Source: Rummeliibacillus suwonensis
Lineage (GTDB): Bacteria > Bacillota > Bacilli > Bacillales_A > Planococcaceae
Length of the DNA: 64,000 nucleotides
Assembly: GCF_007896435.1 (NCBI RefSeq)
Contig: NZ_VCBL01000001.1
Span: forward strand, 2,751,123-2,815,122
Reading direction: 5' to 3'
Shown here: in pieces, positions 1-9,988 of the stretch
How positions within the stretch are numbered: position 1 is the stretch's first letter
Layout of the letters: each line of letters opens with the position of its first letter
Position numbers and translations under genes: made by a program
Notes under the pieces: generated by a model
Seen by the model: the letters and a program-made list of their open reading frames with translations, nothing else
The model's database searches: none
Told to the model about the DNA's origin: nothing

Positions 1-82
1 TTCACTAATTCCAACACTTAGTTATAAATTCTTCATAGTTTGGAAAGAATGCTGCTGTCTATTAAAAAAGGAGATGGAAAGA

Positions 83-445
83 ATGATAAGGAAGTTTTTC
101 AGTGTTGCCATTATTGGCACAATATCTTTTTTGGCAGGTTCGTATTATACGATGAATAATCCCTCCACCAAACTCTATGATTGGAATAAAAATAGTGTCG
201 AGCTATTTGCTTCAACACCTTCCACCATTAACTCGGCATTTAAAGATATAAAAATTATACTTACGACATCCATAGATATTATTGACAATAAGCTTAACAA
301 TATCCTAGCAGATAAAAATAACTCTCAAAACATAGAAAAAAATAAGCATGATCATGACAATCCTTCAATCGATGATTTAAAACAGATCGATATCGACCAT
401 GAAGATAAAGAAAAGATGCCAGAGGATAATGGAAATAGGATATAA
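83..445 (+). CDS. small membrane-anchored hypothetical protein
   Basis: A 120-residue protein of unknown function. An N-terminal hydrophobic segment (about residues 4-22, FFSVAIIGTISFLAG) predicts one membrane anchor or an uncleaved signal. The remainder is polar, and the C-terminal 40 residues are rich in His, Asp, Glu and Lys. An in-frame ATG at 74 exists, but the AAAAGGAG at 66-73 abuts it, whereas the ATG at 83 has ideal spacing, so 83 is preferred. A strong hairpin follows 25 bp after the stop, suggesting a monocistronic unit or the last gene of an operon starting outside the window. I do not recognise a family. Confidence 0.6.
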   Translation: MIRKFFSVAIIGTISFLAGSYYTMNNPSTKLYDWNKNSVELFASTPSTINSAFKDIKIILTTSIDIIDNKLNNILADKNNSQNIEKNKHDHDNPSIDDLKQIDIDHEDKEKMPEDNGNRI

Positions 446-470
446 TCTACATGGGAGCTGTCCGAAAAGC

Positions 471-514
471 AAAGAGGTACAATTCAACATTGATTTGAAT
501 TGCACCTCTTTTTT
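471..514 (+). terminator. rho-independent terminator
   Basis: AAAGAGGT and CAATTCAA pair with TTGAATTG and ACCTCTTT across one A/C mismatch, followed by a T run. It ends the transcript of the small membrane protein. The following 250 bp up to the next gene (515-777) shows no ORF; a TATAAT at 728-733 is a possible -10 for the next gene with a poor -35. Confidence 0.85.
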
Positions 515-777
515 ATAATGGATTGTTATTTCAGATGGTCATCTTCCGCAGACGTGGACCTTTTTTTCCTCTTTACTTCCAAACTGTTGTTGAAAATCCC
601 CTCATTTCAACTATGTCTTCCCATTAATCATGAAATTGGCTTTTCAAATTGTTAGTTTTGAAAAGGACAACTAAACTCATAAAATTAGCTATTGCAATAT
701 ACATTAGATTTTTCACTATCACATGCGTATAATAGTGTATAATTCCAAAATTAGAACATTAAGGTGTGGTGTTGTCT

Positions 778-2142
778 ATGAAAGAATATGCACAAATTTT
801 TCAAGGTACCGCTTTTACAAGCCAGTCACCAAAGGAAGTAAAAGTCTTAAAAGATTATCTTTTCTGTATAGATGAAAACGGAATAATTGAAAAAACTGTA
901 GCACCAGAAGATATCGAATATCAGGATTTACTAGAGGCTTATCAATATAAAGATCATTTTCACCGTTTATCCAAAGGACAGTTTTTCTTACCAGGCTTTA
1001 TTGACTTACATGTTCATGCACCACAATGGGCGCAATCAGGTACCGCATTAGATATTCCGCTCTATGATTGGCTCAATACCTATACTTTTCCACTGGAAGC
1101 CAAATTCTCAGATTTAGAGTTTGCCGACGCTGTTTATGAGGATCTCGTCAATCATTTATTAGCCAACGGGACTACCACTGTATTGTATTTTGCTACTGTT
1201 CATAAAGAATCTAGCTTACTATTAGCAAAAATATGTGCCAAAAAAGGACAACGTGGTTTGGTAGGAAAAGTAGTAATGGACGATCCTGTCCAAAATCCAG
1301 ACTATTATCGTGATGAAAACACAGAAACAGCTTTAAAAGATACGGAAGAATTTATAGTAGCTGTAAAAGAATTAGCGAAAACAACCAAACAAGGTGTGTA
1401 TCCAGTCGTAACACCGCGATTCATCCCTAGCTGTACAGATGATGCTCTAAACGGCTTAGGAAAACTTGCTGCCAAATATGACACCCATATTCAATCCCAT
1501 TGTAGTGAAGGTGATTGGGAACATAATTATGTAAGAGATCGCTTTGGAAAAAATGATGCATTTGCTTTAAACGACTTTGGGCTTTTAAAGGATAAATCAG
1601 TTATGGCTCATTGCAATTTTTTAAGTGATGATGATGCAGATTTATTTGCGAAAACAGGGACTGCTGTTGGTCATTGTCCTCTTTCAAATGCTTATTTCGC
1701 CAATAGTGTCATTCCACTTGCCCATCTACATAGTAAAGGTGTGGAAATCGGTTTAGGTACAGATATTTCGGCAGGCTTTTCACCAAGTATTTTCGATAAT
1801 GCTAGACAAGCTGTTATCTCCTCTAGAATGTTGGAAGAAGGCGTTAACACAAAACTTCCTGCCGAAAAACGTGGTGTCCCTGATTCACGGATCACTATTA
1901 ACGAAGCATTCTTCTTGGCAACAGCTGGTGGTGGTGAAAGCTTGAGCTTACCGATTGGGAGATTGGAAAAAAACTATGCTTGGGATGTGCAAATCATCGA
2001 TACAGCGCTTGATTCTGCGAAGCTCCCTCTTTTTGATAGCCATGAAAATTTACTAGATACCTTCCAAAAAATTATGTATCTTGTTAAACCAGAAAATATT
2101 CGCGAAGTATGGGTACAAGGAGAACAAGTCCATACGCGTTAA
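778..2142 (+). CDS. guaD: guanine deaminase
   Basis: Amidohydrolase-family guanine deaminase, converting guanine to xanthine and ammonia in purine salvage and catabolism in the cytosol. The metal-binding signature is the DLHVHAPQ motif near residue 85, followed by the guanine-deaminase-type QSGTALDIPLYDWL segment. Later metal ligands are visible in HIQSHCSEG and in GLGTDISAG. At 454 residues it has the size of the long (eukaryote-like/E. coli GuaD) type, not the short B. subtilis cytidine-deaminase-like GuaD. A GTG at 766 is an alternative start, but the ATG at 778 sits better behind AAGGTG. It stands alone between two terminators. No purine riboswitch is evident upstream. Confidence 0.93.
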   Translation: MKEYAQIFQGTAFTSQSPKEVKVLKDYLFCIDENGIIEKTVAPEDIEYQDLLEAYQYKDHFHRLSKGQFFLPGFIDLHVHAPQWAQSGTALDIPLYDWLNTYTFPLEAKFSDLEFADAVYEDLVNHLLANGTTTVLYFATVHKESSLLLAKICAKKGQRGLVGKVVMDDPVQNPDYYRDENTETALKDTEEFIVAVKELAKTTKQGVYPVVTPRFIPSCTDDALNGLGKLAAKYDTHIQSHCSEGDWEHNYVRDRFGKNDAFALNDFGLLKDKSVMAHCNFLSDDDADLFAKTGTAVGHCPLSNAYFANSVIPLAHLHSKGVEIGLGTDISAGFSPSIFDNARQAVISSRMLEEGVNTKLPAEKRGVPDSRITINEAFFLATAGGGESLSLPIGRLEKNYAWDVQIIDTALDSAKLPLFDSHENLLDTFQKIMYLVKPENIREVWVQGEQVHTR

Positions 2143-2227
2143 TACTTGTTTGGTATGATACAAGGAAGTTTCCCTAGTGGAAGTTTCCTTCGTATGAACT
2201 GAATCGATCGAGCTTATAAAAGCAGTT

Positions 2228-2278
2228 AAAACCCTATTTCAAGATCCTTCTTTTACTCGGATCTTGAAATAGGGTTTT
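2228..2278. terminator. bidirectional terminator, 20-bp perfect stem
   Basis: Positions 2228-2247 pair perfectly with 2259-2278 around an 11-nt loop. AAAACCCT at one foot and AGGGTTTT at the other give T runs in both directions, so it serves guaD on + and the YknX-like gene on -. A weaker hairpin without a T run lies at 2162-2190. The stretch 2279-2534 contains no ORF; it holds only a TCATGCGTGTTGATTT string resembling the MITE ends seen elsewhere. Confidence 0.9.
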
Positions 2279-2534
2279 ATTATCTATCGATGATTTACAT
2301 CATGCGTGTTGATTTATACAATGCTATCCATTATAGGCATCATCGATTGATTTGTGCTATGATGGTCTGCTTTTTCTATGAGAATCGGTTCCATCTATCT
2401 ATAGTGAACTAGAAACAAAGATGATTGCCTTGTTCTCAACCAATATTTATCCTACCTCATCAACATGCTTGAATTTGCATATTTTTCACTACGCCTAAAG
2501 CGGACTACTGAACAAAAGCTATAGTGATCTATTA

Positions 2535-3977
2535 TTAGTCCTCAAATAAGCCCATCAATATATATTTTGCTTGTTGGGATTGCGTCATTTTTTTAAACTC
2601 TTTGTTTTGAATGCTGGTAGTCTTCAATGGCGTGATAAAGTTAGAAGGAGCTGTTAACGAAATAGCGTCTTGATCGACGACGATGACATCATTTGCTTGT
2701 AACCCCTTCAGTACCTGATTTTTCCCCTTAAATACTACACCCAAAGTAACTGCTTGTTTTTGCACGATCCCTTTATCCGTAAATTGATAAACATACTGTT
2801 TTTTTCCATTTTTTAATATCGATTTAGAATCGATGACCGGTGTATTTGTTGCTTCTGCTACAGTCACTTGTAATTTCATGTTTGTTCCTATGAGCAATGG
2901 TTTGTTGTCATCCACTGTAGGCATTTGATTTGCTTGTGTTTGTTCATTGGTTGTTTGGTTATCTAAATCTGATGTACCAAAAGTTTTACCATCATTGGAT
3001 TGGTCAGCTTGATTTTGTATTTTTAAAGAGGAATCCGTAGTTGCTTCGCTCTTTGGATTTTCTTCTGTTTGCTTTCCATCTTTTGCTGCTTCATCATTGA
3101 TCTTTACTAAAAATGAATACGTAGGGTCTGCCTTCTTGTCCTTTTTTTCTTTGTTTGGATAAGTAATTACCTGTGAAACAGTCCCTTTATATGTTTTCTT
3201 CATCAGTGTTGAAGATAGCTTTACAGTTTGACCTTCTGCAATTTCTCCAACTTGTTTTGCTGACACAACAGCCTTTACGACAGAAGCGGTTGAGGCAATA
3301 GTCATTATGGGGGCTTTTAAATCCGCATTGATCTTCACAATTTGCCCATCTACGGCACTTTTAACAGTTAAATCTGCTAATTGCTCTTCCACTCTAGATA
3401 TTTTGGCTTCATTTGTAGTGAGTGCCGCGTTCAATTTTCCTTTTTCAGCTTCAGCTTCTGCTATTTTTTGTTGAACATTTCCGTTTACAATGGCGGACGT
3501 ATCTACATCAACATCTACTTTCACTTTTTGATCATCGGAAGTCGTACTCGTTGCATCTGGAGTTCCAGTGGTTTCAATTTGCTGTAATGAAGAAATTTCT
3601 TGATCGATACTATCCATTTCGCCCTGCAAACGTCCTTGCTCATCCTCTAAATCTGCTTTCTTTTCTTCCAGTCTTTGAGAATTGTAGGAAAAAAGAGGCG
3701 TACCATTCTTTACGACATCTCCTTCTTTCACCAAAATCTTGTCTAAGGAACCTTTTTGATCGTCAAAATACACATGTGTTTCAGTTTCTGGCTTTGTAAC
3801 GCCAGTAGTATATAACAATTTCTTTACATCACCTTGATCGACAAATGTCCAATCATTGATGTTCACTGTTCTAGCTGCCTTACTATCTTCCTTTAATAAG
3901 AGGAAAAGATTACTTCCAACAAAAAGAACGACAATCATAGCAACCAAATACTTGCCCCACTTTTTCAAATTGCTCAT
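2535..3977 (-). CDS. YknX-like efflux membrane-fusion (adaptor) protein
   Basis: HlyD/RND-type periplasmic-adaptor homologue of Gram-positive bacteria, resembling B. subtilis YknX. One N-terminal membrane helix (about residues 10-28) anchors it outside the membrane. The first half of a biotinyl-lipoyl-like domain follows (LDKILVKEGDVVKNGTPLF), then a long coiled-coil hairpin (about 105-205), the second lipoyl half (LTVKSAVDGQIVKI) and beta-barrel domains. A Gln/Asn/Asp-rich insert lies near residues 300-355. It lies 6 bp after the YknW-like gene. The SD AAAGGAGG directly touches the ATG at 3977, while a TTG at 3968 has 9-nt spacing and may be the true start. The usual ABC ATPase and permease partners are absent downstream. 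Confidence 0.8.
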   Translation of the reverse strand: MSNLKKWGKYLVAMIVVLFVGSNLFLLLKEDSKAARTVNINDWTFVDQGDVKKLLYTTGVTKPETETHVYFDDQKGSLDKILVKEGDVVKNGTPLFSYNSQRLEEKKADLEDEQGRLQGEMDSIDQEISSLQQIETTGTPDATSTTSDDQKVKVDVDVDTSAIVNGNVQQKIAEAEAEKGKLNAALTTNEAKISRVEEQLADLTVKSAVDGQIVKINADLKAPIMTIASTASVVKAVVSAKQVGEIAEGQTVKLSSTLMKKTYKGTVSQVITYPNKEKKDKKADPTYSFLVKINDEAAKDGKQTEENPKSEATTDSSLKIQNQADQSNDGKTFGTSDLDNQTTNEQTQANQMPTVDDNKPLLIGTNMKLQVTVAEATNTPVIDSKSILKNGKKQYVYQFTDKGIVQKQAVTLGVVFKGKNQVLKGLQANDVIVVDQDAISLTAPSNFITPLKTTSIQNKEFKKMTQSQQAKYILMGLFED

Positions 3978-3983
3978 CCTCCT

Positions 3984-4646
3984 TTAGAAAAAGAAACCTA
4001 TTTTAATATAAGACATAAAGCTGACAAAAACCCAATAAAGTAAAAATAATATACCGACCGCTACTAACAACACTTTTTTACGCACTTCTACTATTCTGGA
4101 TAAATAGTAATAGGAATAAATCAACATCGCGATTCTAAACAGTGTTAATTCCCCTAGGAAATGAATGATGACTTTGCTATGTGTCAGATATTGAGCAATA
4201 ATTCCTAATGAAAAAATATTCGAGGTTTCATCTATATTTAGCAAAAGAAAAAGCGGGATCTGTATGATTTTTTCTATTAAAAAAATACTAAAAACAATTA
4301 GTTGAACAATGACTAATTTCTTAAAATCGCCATTTATAAACGCAAAATAATATAAGGCAGTTCCAAAGATCAATACACAAGGAATCAACAGTCCTTGCAA
4401 TAATCTACCTATTAAAAACAATTGTTTTCTTGCTTCAAGCGCATGATTACTTATACTGGATAATTCACTTGAAAGCGACTCCGTACCAATTCCAAGTGTA
4501 GCGCTTATTACATATACGCCAATGCTCAGCAAGAAAAAAAGCAGTATGTTTAACTTATAATGCGAATAATCTTTTGCTTCTTGTAGCTCTGTACGGTACG
4601 CTTTTGGTTTCAAAATCCCTTTGATAGGATTTACATTCAATGTCAT
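3984..4646 (-). CDS. YknW-like Yip1-family membrane protein
   Basis: A 220-residue multipass membrane protein with about five hydrophobic helices and a short polar N-terminus. Its length, topology and position directly before a YknX-type adaptor match YknW (Yip1 domain) of the B. subtilis yknWXYZ operon, where YknW supports assembly of the export complex. Sequence identity to YknW cannot be judged by eye, so the family name is inference from context. It is the first gene of a two-gene operon; the coding ends almost touch. Confidence 0.6.
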   Translation of the reverse strand: MTLNVNPIKGILKPKAYRTELQEAKDYSHYKLNILLFFLLSIGVYVISATLGIGTESLSSELSSISNHALEARKQLFLIGRLLQGLLIPCVLIFGTALYYFAFINGDFKKLVIVQLIVFSIFLIEKIIQIPLFLLLNIDETSNIFSLGIIAQYLTHSKVIIHFLGELTLFRIAMLIYSYYYLSRIVEVRKKVLLVAVGILFLLYWVFVSFMSYIKIGFFF

Positions 4647-4849
4647 GTTACAGTCTCCTTTTAATCTTGTTGCTTTTGCTTCATAGAACTACTGAAACGT
4701 CCTTTGCTATATTCTCTCTTTCTATAATATCAGTATTCTTTCGATAACATCTATTTGATGAGGTAATTTTCATATAATCTAAAATGCGTCAAAATTTGTT
4801 CTTGATACAAAAACTAGATATGTTGATTATACAATATATAGTTGATTCG

Positions 4850-4893
4850 CTGATTTCCGCTACGGCTTGCTCGACTCATGCGGGCAAGCCAAA
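4850..4893. repeat. truncated copy of the MITE-core repeat
   Basis: GATTTCCGCTACGGCTTGCT and the following CGACTC match the inner core of the full MITE-like elements at 12761 and 23550. Neither terminal repeat is present. Confidence 0.6.
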
Positions 4894-4910
4894 ATTTTAG
4901 AGAAATACAG

Positions 4911-4949
4911 AAAGCTCTGTAGAGAGGGTTCTCATAACAGAGCTTTTTT
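4911..4949 (+). terminator. hairpin with T run
   Basis: AAAGCTCTGT pairs with ACAGAGCTTT around a 16-nt loop and is followed by Ts. No + strand gene precedes it, so it may be a relic or belong to the repeat fragment next to it. Confidence 0.5.
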
Positions 4950-5234
4950 AAATATCTTATCTATTTCCATTGATATTAATGATCTCTTCTCATACTTCTT
5001 CCTTATTTTAGTTACTTTTAGAATGAATTGTCAACACTTTAACTAGTTATTTTTTCGTTAAATTAATACTTATCTACTGTAAATAGTAGCTGAATCATTT
5101 TAAATATGTTTAGAAATGATGGCAAGCAACTTTTACTCTTGAAAACATGTCATATTCATTCTATTAACAAGAGACAAGAGCATTCAAGTCTGTTGGTCTG
5201 TTCTATCTCTTTACCCTAAATTTCTTCCTATAAA

Positions 5235-5278
5235 AAAGAACACAGAATATCCATCTACAAGTATATTCTGTGTTCTTT
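5235..5278 (-). terminator. terminator of the metallophosphatase gene
   Basis: A 16-bp perfect stem (5235-5250 with 5263-5278). On the - strand the T run GTTCTTTTTT follows. It lies about 50 bp past the stop codon. Confidence 0.88.
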
Positions 5279-5328
5279 ATGAGGATGTATTTTTAAACAG
5301 ACTCCTTTAGTAGCTTTTCCTGAAAAAA

Positions 5329-8300
5329 CTATCTGCCTTTTGATCCTTTTCCTTTATTGGATGTTTTGAATGTCCAAATGGGGGATGTTACTTTTCCTTT
5401 GAAGCGATCGGTTACATTGACATACCAGCCATAGCTTTGATTTGCTTTTAATTTTTTCCATATGACAGATGCCGATTTGTTGTTTTTAATCCCTCGTTTT
5501 TTACCGATTTCATCATCTGTATAGACATTGACTTCTATTGCATCTGTTGAAACTTCTTTTTCTTTAGGTGTTAAATCTGTTTCAATGATAAATTCATCTT
5601 TACTTGGATACTCAGTTGCATCATAGAAATTGAATTTATCTAGATAAGGAGAGTACGTTTTCATATAAATCTTATTTTCTACTGGATTTACTTGAAGTAG
5701 ACGCATAAAACCTTGACCGCCTTCAGGTCCTCCTTGGTAATCCGCAAGCATTTGATAAACTTTGCGATCTGGTGTGCCGTCTTTGTTATCATCGATTTCA
5801 TCAACCAATGTTTCAGCATCATGATAATGCCCCGACAATACTGCAATGACGTTTTTATTTGGTACTACGACTTTGTTGTATATTTCTTCACCGATCGGAC
5901 TACGCCCACCAGATACAAGTAAATACTCATGGAAATTGAGGATGGCTTTTCGTTCTGGGTATTTTGCTAGAACCTCGTTCATCCATGCCATATCTTCCTC
6001 ATTCACACCCCAACCCATATAGAGCATGACAAAGTCGTTCCCTTTCTCACTGATTAAATCGTAATGACCACGATTGTTCTTGTAGGAAGCCCCGTAATAG
6101 TTTCTGCCCGCAAAGCGGCTTTCACCAAAATACTCACCATATTTTGTGTAATCTTCCGCTTTGTGATTAACATCATGATTTCCCGCTAATACACCATATG
6201 GCACATTCGCTTGATCGAGCGTTTTCATAGAGTTATCTGCATTTTGCCATTCGTACTCTTGATCAAAGTCATCCACTAAATCCCCTGTGTGGAATACATA
6301 CTTAATATTCATAGCCGCTTTTTGCGCTGCAATCCATTCTGTCATTTTGTTATAAATATGAGGATAGCTTTCAGAATAGTATTGTGTATCAGACATCCAG
6401 ATCAATGAGTAGTCAAATTGATTGGTAGCAGCGATTTCATCCTGTACCATCACTTGTACTTTATGATTTTTAATATACTCTCTTCCTTTTACAGAAGCAT
6501 TAAGTTGAAAGTTTTTGCTGTTTTCAGCAATCTTCCATTCCTTCACTTCCCATTTTTTTGTTTCGTAGTTCCATACATACATGGACACTTTTCGACCAAT
6601 AATGGATTTACCCTCCCAGTTAATCTCGATATCATCGGTACTGTCGACTTCTTTATCTAAATTTAGTTCAAAACGATGATATGGATACTTTTCCATACCT
6701 TTTGTCGTAATATATTGACCATCCACTTTCGTTAGCTTGTTAACAGCCGTCACTCGTTTTTCACCAGTCGATGTCAACGTTTCAGGTGGCTCATGATCGA
6801 CACTATTTGTAAAAATCGACACATGTTCTTTTTGATTGGCCTTATACTGATAACCACGATTAAAGGAAACGTCCAATTGATCATTTGTAGGATCTGATAC
6901 TTTTACTTCTAATTTTGGTGATAAAGATACATTTGTAGCTTTATCCTTTGGCGTCATTAGTTTTGGTGCATATGGCTGTTCCTCTACTACACGGAAGTTG
7001 GTTGTTTTTGTCGCTGAATTGCCCACCTGATCAGTTGCTTTCACTATAAATGTATGAGAACCAGGCGATAAATCAGCTGAAGAGGTTTTCAACGGTAATG
7101 TAATATCTTTGCCATCTAAAGTGGCACTTACTTCCTGTACACCTGCAAATTGATCCTCCACTTCTGCTTGAAGCGTAAAGTCACCCTTGTATTCTTTTCC
7201 TTCTTCAATAGACGACGTAATAATAGGAGCTCTATTATCGACTAATACTTTTGCTTTGGATGTTTCACCGCCATTTGTTGCGGTAAATAGATGCTCACCG
7301 TCTTTAGCAGCCGTTGTATCCCATTTATACGTTTTTGCCGTATACTTTTCATCCGGTATAACGAAGCTAGCATCCAGCACCGGGTTTAGTCCACTACTAT
7401 CGCCAACGGTTATTTCCTTTGTAGGATCATTATACTGAGGATCATAGATGACCGTTCCATCTCTTAAAACAAGACGGATATTTTTGACATAAAAATCATC
7501 ACGGTTTTCCTCTGAATTGTGATCAAATGGAGATACTTTTGTACCTGACCGTATGGAAATTTTCGTTTCTTTTCCTTTTTCAAAATATTTCGGATCGATA
7601 GGAACCGTTAATGTAGTATAACGATTGATCGTATCATCAAAAATTCGCAATGTTTCATCGCCGATCGTAATTCCATTTTTGAAGAAAAGATTTACTTTCT
7701 TTACATCGACCGCAAAATAAGCTTGATCTGGCAATGTATAAAAGGTATCATTTGTCACATCTTGACCATCAAGCATTAATTTTGTATGGGTATTATCCTT
7801 AGAATGAAAAGCTTTAAGCAAAACCTCTTGAGATAATAAGGAGTCATCTTGGACATTTAATGAAAGCCCTTCTTTCCTCTCATCCTGAATAATATCGATT
7901 TTTTTCTTATCCGTAGTTACCTGATTTATCCCATCAGAAGCCTCTAAATAGTATTCAAGTGATTGTTTTCCGATTAAATTGGCAGCGTAGACGGTATATT
8001 TGTAGCTTCCATCTGTAGCATCTTTTAGTAGATCTACTGAATGATAAGCAGATTCTTGATTATTTTTATAGTAAAGTCGGACAGTTTTAACCGTTTGATC
8101 ATCTTGAATGGAAAAATCGAGTCCTACATCCGTTTGATCTGTAACGGCTTCCGTGTTGGATCGATCTAAAACCACAGGCGCCTTATGATCTTCTGTAAAA
8201 TGTACCCTTTCTTTTGGTATTTGATAACGTGATACAGAACCCGGTGTCCCTGTTTCGGTTTTACTGCTATATTTTTTCATTTCTTTGTCGCCAAGTATTT

Positions 8301-9729
8301 TAGGAAATGTGTAGTATATTCCTTTATTTTTAGCAGTATCTAAGTTCGCACCATTATTATTGTAGTAAGCTACAGAAATATCCTCTCCTGTATTGGTCGA
8401 AATGGTCATGCCGCGATAACTTGTATTGGCCATCCCACTGCTATATACTTTTACGATATTCTTGTTTTCTACTAATTGAGTATGATAGTTCTGATTGAAA
8501 TCTTCAACCGTTTTATCCTTGTTTGATGCATTGATGATCCAGTAGACCATCGTTTCTCCAGATGCCAATTCCAAATTTTCTTCTTTAGGCCCCCAAATAA
8601 GATCGCCTTCTGCTCCTTCTTCAGGATAACGATAATGAATTTTATAATCTTTTAAATTCAATGTTTTATCCGAGTTATTGTACACTTCGATATATTCATA
8701 ACCATCCGATGCTCCAACATTCGTTGAATCAGGGACAACCTCTGTTACTAGAAGATATGGCACATCTTGTGAATTGTATGGAGTATGGGTAATTTCCGCT
8801 TGGTATTCATCTGTTGACACTGCATTTGTTCCATCATACGCTGTTATTTTATAAGTTAGTTCATCTCCTACTAACTGTGGCGCAGACAAAGCAGCTTGAT
8901 AGTTATGATCAGCAGTAATGGTCATTGGTATTTCTAGCCATTCACTTTGGTCATCTAAGCGATAGGACAAGATCACATTTTTGACATACGTTTCATCTGT
9001 TACTTTTGCTTGTAATTTTATCCCTTCTTCTGCACTTATTTTAGTTATTGCTTGATGGGTAATCATAGGAGGTGTCGTATCTTCATCGACTCCTCCCTGG
9101 TTCTTAGGAACTTGTCCTTCAATGGTTTGTCCAGGTGTTACTCCTTCATCTTTTTTTAGAATGTCCATGGTTTGATCTTTTCCAGACCATTTATATTGAA
9201 TGCCTACATCCTCTTGGACATCAGCTTTTTCATATCTAGCACTAACCATTTCATTTTTGTATGCATCCGAAACGACAAGGATACGTTCAGCAGTGTTGAC
9301 CATTCCATTTGTTTCGATTGAAATGACCTGATCCTCCGTTAGTTGTGTGTTATAGTATTCATTAAATTGTGTGAGTGTTGCATCCTTATTGGCACTATTT
9401 TTAACCCAAACGACTATCGTGCTATGTGCAGGTATTTTTTTATCTTCATCAAATCCCCACTCTACGTCTGCTTTGTTTTCTGAAGCCGGATAGCGATAGA
9501 GCAATTTATAATCCTTCAGTGAAATTTCTTTATCGGAATTGTTATAAAGCTCTATAAATTCATAACCGTCTGCTCCATTAATGTTACCAGTACTTGGTGT
9601 AATTTCAGTGATTAAGATCGATGGTGCTCTTTCTTCTGCTAAAGCATGATCAAAGCCTGATCCTTCGAGTCCTAATGATGAGAAAATAAAGCTTGCTACT
9701 ATTGCTGATGTCAATAATTTTTTAGCCAT
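5329..9729 (-). CDS. secreted multidomain metallophosphatase with two lamin-tail domains
   Basis: A 1466-residue exported protein. A Sec signal peptide (about residues 1-31) is followed by a lamin-tail-like (LTD) domain (about 35-170, with DGYEFIELYNNSDK), an Ig-like module, a second LTD (about 322-460, DGYEYIEVYNNSDK), several Ig/carbohydrate-binding-like modules, and a calcineurin-type metallophosphoesterase (about 1108-1390). The catalytic motifs are all present: MSDTQ near 1112, GDLVDD, GNHD near 1183 and GHYHD near 1299. A small beta domain and a basic tail (NKGKGSKGR) close it. Likely it hydrolyses extracellular phosphoesters at the cell surface; the substrate is unknown. No sortase or S-layer anchor is seen. 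It diverges from the PhoX-type phosphatase gene. Confidence 0.85.
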   Translation of the reverse strand: MAKKLLTSAIVASFIFSSLGLEGSGFDHALAEERAPSILITEITPSTGNINGADGYEFIELYNNSDKEISLKDYKLLYRYPASENKADVEWGFDEDKKIPAHSTIVVWVKNSANKDATLTQFNEYYNTQLTEDQVISIETNGMVNTAERILVVSDAYKNEMVSARYEKADVQEDVGIQYKWSGKDQTMDILKKDEGVTPGQTIEGQVPKNQGGVDEDTTPPMITHQAITKISAEEGIKLQAKVTDETYVKNVILSYRLDDQSEWLEIPMTITADHNYQAALSAPQLVGDELTYKITAYDGTNAVSTDEYQAEITHTPYNSQDVPYLLVTEVVPDSTNVGASDGYEYIEVYNNSDKTLNLKDYKIHYRYPEEGAEGDLIWGPKEENLELASGETMVYWIINASNKDKTVEDFNQNYHTQLVENKNIVKVYSSGMANTSYRGMTISTNTGEDISVAYYNNNGANLDTAKNKGIYYTFPKILGDKEMKKYSSKTETGTPGSVSRYQIPKERVHFTEDHKAPVVLDRSNTEAVTDQTDVGLDFSIQDDQTVKTVRLYYKNNQESAYHSVDLLKDATDGSYKYTVYAANLIGKQSLEYYLEASDGINQVTTDKKKIDIIQDERKEGLSLNVQDDSLLSQEVLLKAFHSKDNTHTKLMLDGQDVTNDTFYTLPDQAYFAVDVKKVNLFFKNGITIGDETLRIFDDTINRYTTLTVPIDPKYFEKGKETKISIRSGTKVSPFDHNSEENRDDFYVKNIRLVLRDGTVIYDPQYNDPTKEITVGDSSGLNPVLDASFVIPDEKYTAKTYKWDTTAAKDGEHLFTATNGGETSKAKVLVDNRAPIITSSIEEGKEYKGDFTLQAEVEDQFAGVQEVSATLDGKDITLPLKTSSADLSPGSHTFIVKATDQVGNSATKTTNFRVVEEQPYAPKLMTPKDKATNVSLSPKLEVKVSDPTNDQLDVSFNRGYQYKANQKEHVSIFTNSVDHEPPETLTSTGEKRVTAVNKLTKVDGQYITTKGMEKYPYHRFELNLDKEVDSTDDIEINWEGKSIIGRKVSMYVWNYETKKWEVKEWKIAENSKNFQLNASVKGREYIKNHKVQVMVQDEIAATNQFDYSLIWMSDTQYYSESYPHIYNKMTEWIAAQKAAMNIKYVFHTGDLVDDFDQEYEWQNADNSMKTLDQANVPYGVLAGNHDVNHKAEDYTKYGEYFGESRFAGRNYYGASYKNNRGHYDLISEKGNDFVMLYMGWGVNEEDMAWMNEVLAKYPERKAILNFHEYLLVSGGRSPIGEEIYNKVVVPNKNVIAVLSGHYHDAETLVDEIDDNKDGTPDRKVYQMLADYQGGPEGGQGFMRLLQVNPVENKIYMKTYSPYLDKFNFYDATEYPSKDEFIIETDLTPKEKEVSTDAIEVNVYTDDEIGKKRGIKNNKSASVIWKKLKANQSYGWYVNVTDRFKGKVTSPIWTFKTSNKGKGSKGR

Positions 9730-9747
9730 TTAAGCCTTCGCCCTCCT

Positions 9748-9858
9748 TTATCCCGCTTTAACGAGCAGTAAGACCCCCATCTCAAGATTTAGAGAAAAAC
9801 GACAAAGATAGATGGGGATCAACTGCCCGTAAAAGTCCGATTGGTTCAACTTCATTAT
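9748..9858 (-). repeat. inverted, partly deleted copy of repeat family B
   Basis: Reverse complement of the family-B element at 18049-18204, lacking its first (CAGTGG) hairpin. It ends just before the SD of the phosphatase gene, so the gene's 5' leader would include this long hairpin. Confidence 0.8.
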
Positions 9859-9878
9859 AAAAATGGAACATGAAAGCG

Positions 9879-9917
9879 ATATAAAGGAGATGTAAAAGAG
9901 TTCTATATTTTTGTAAA
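9879..9917 (-). promoter_or_regulatory. weak candidate PhoP boxes for the metallophosphatase gene
   Basis: On the - strand TTTACA, ATAGAA, TTACAT and TTATAT occur with an 11-bp period (9912, 9901, 9890, 9879). Two of the four resemble the TTAACA-type Pho box. The region is very AT-rich, so chance is possible. Confidence 0.3.
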
Positions 9918-9988
9918 ATTTTATCATTAATAGAATAAATATTATATTAATAACATTTTTCTCATTAATTTAAATATTTTAAGCATAA

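Larger units (their letters stand above)
4647..5328. other. 682-bp intergenic stretch with repeat fragment and two hairpins
   Basis: No convincing ORF. It contains a truncated copy of the MITE core (4850-4893), a + strand hairpin with a T run (4911-4949), AT-rich sequence, and the - strand terminator of the 1466-aa phosphatase gene (5235-5278). Confidence 0.6.

Noticed and set aside
515..777. Purine riboswitch before guaD
   Set aside because: No conserved three-way-junction motifs are visible; only a possible -10.
2300..2320. TCATGCGTGTTGATTT as a third MITE end
   Set aside because: No partner end, core or target duplication can be found nearby.
3422..3799. 125-codon + strand ORF inside the YknX-like gene
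   Set aside because: Antisense shadow of a well-supported gene, without ribosome site. Other long antisense frames (for example 41100-41804, 43792-44238, 46639-47013, 55631-56173) were dropped for the same reason.
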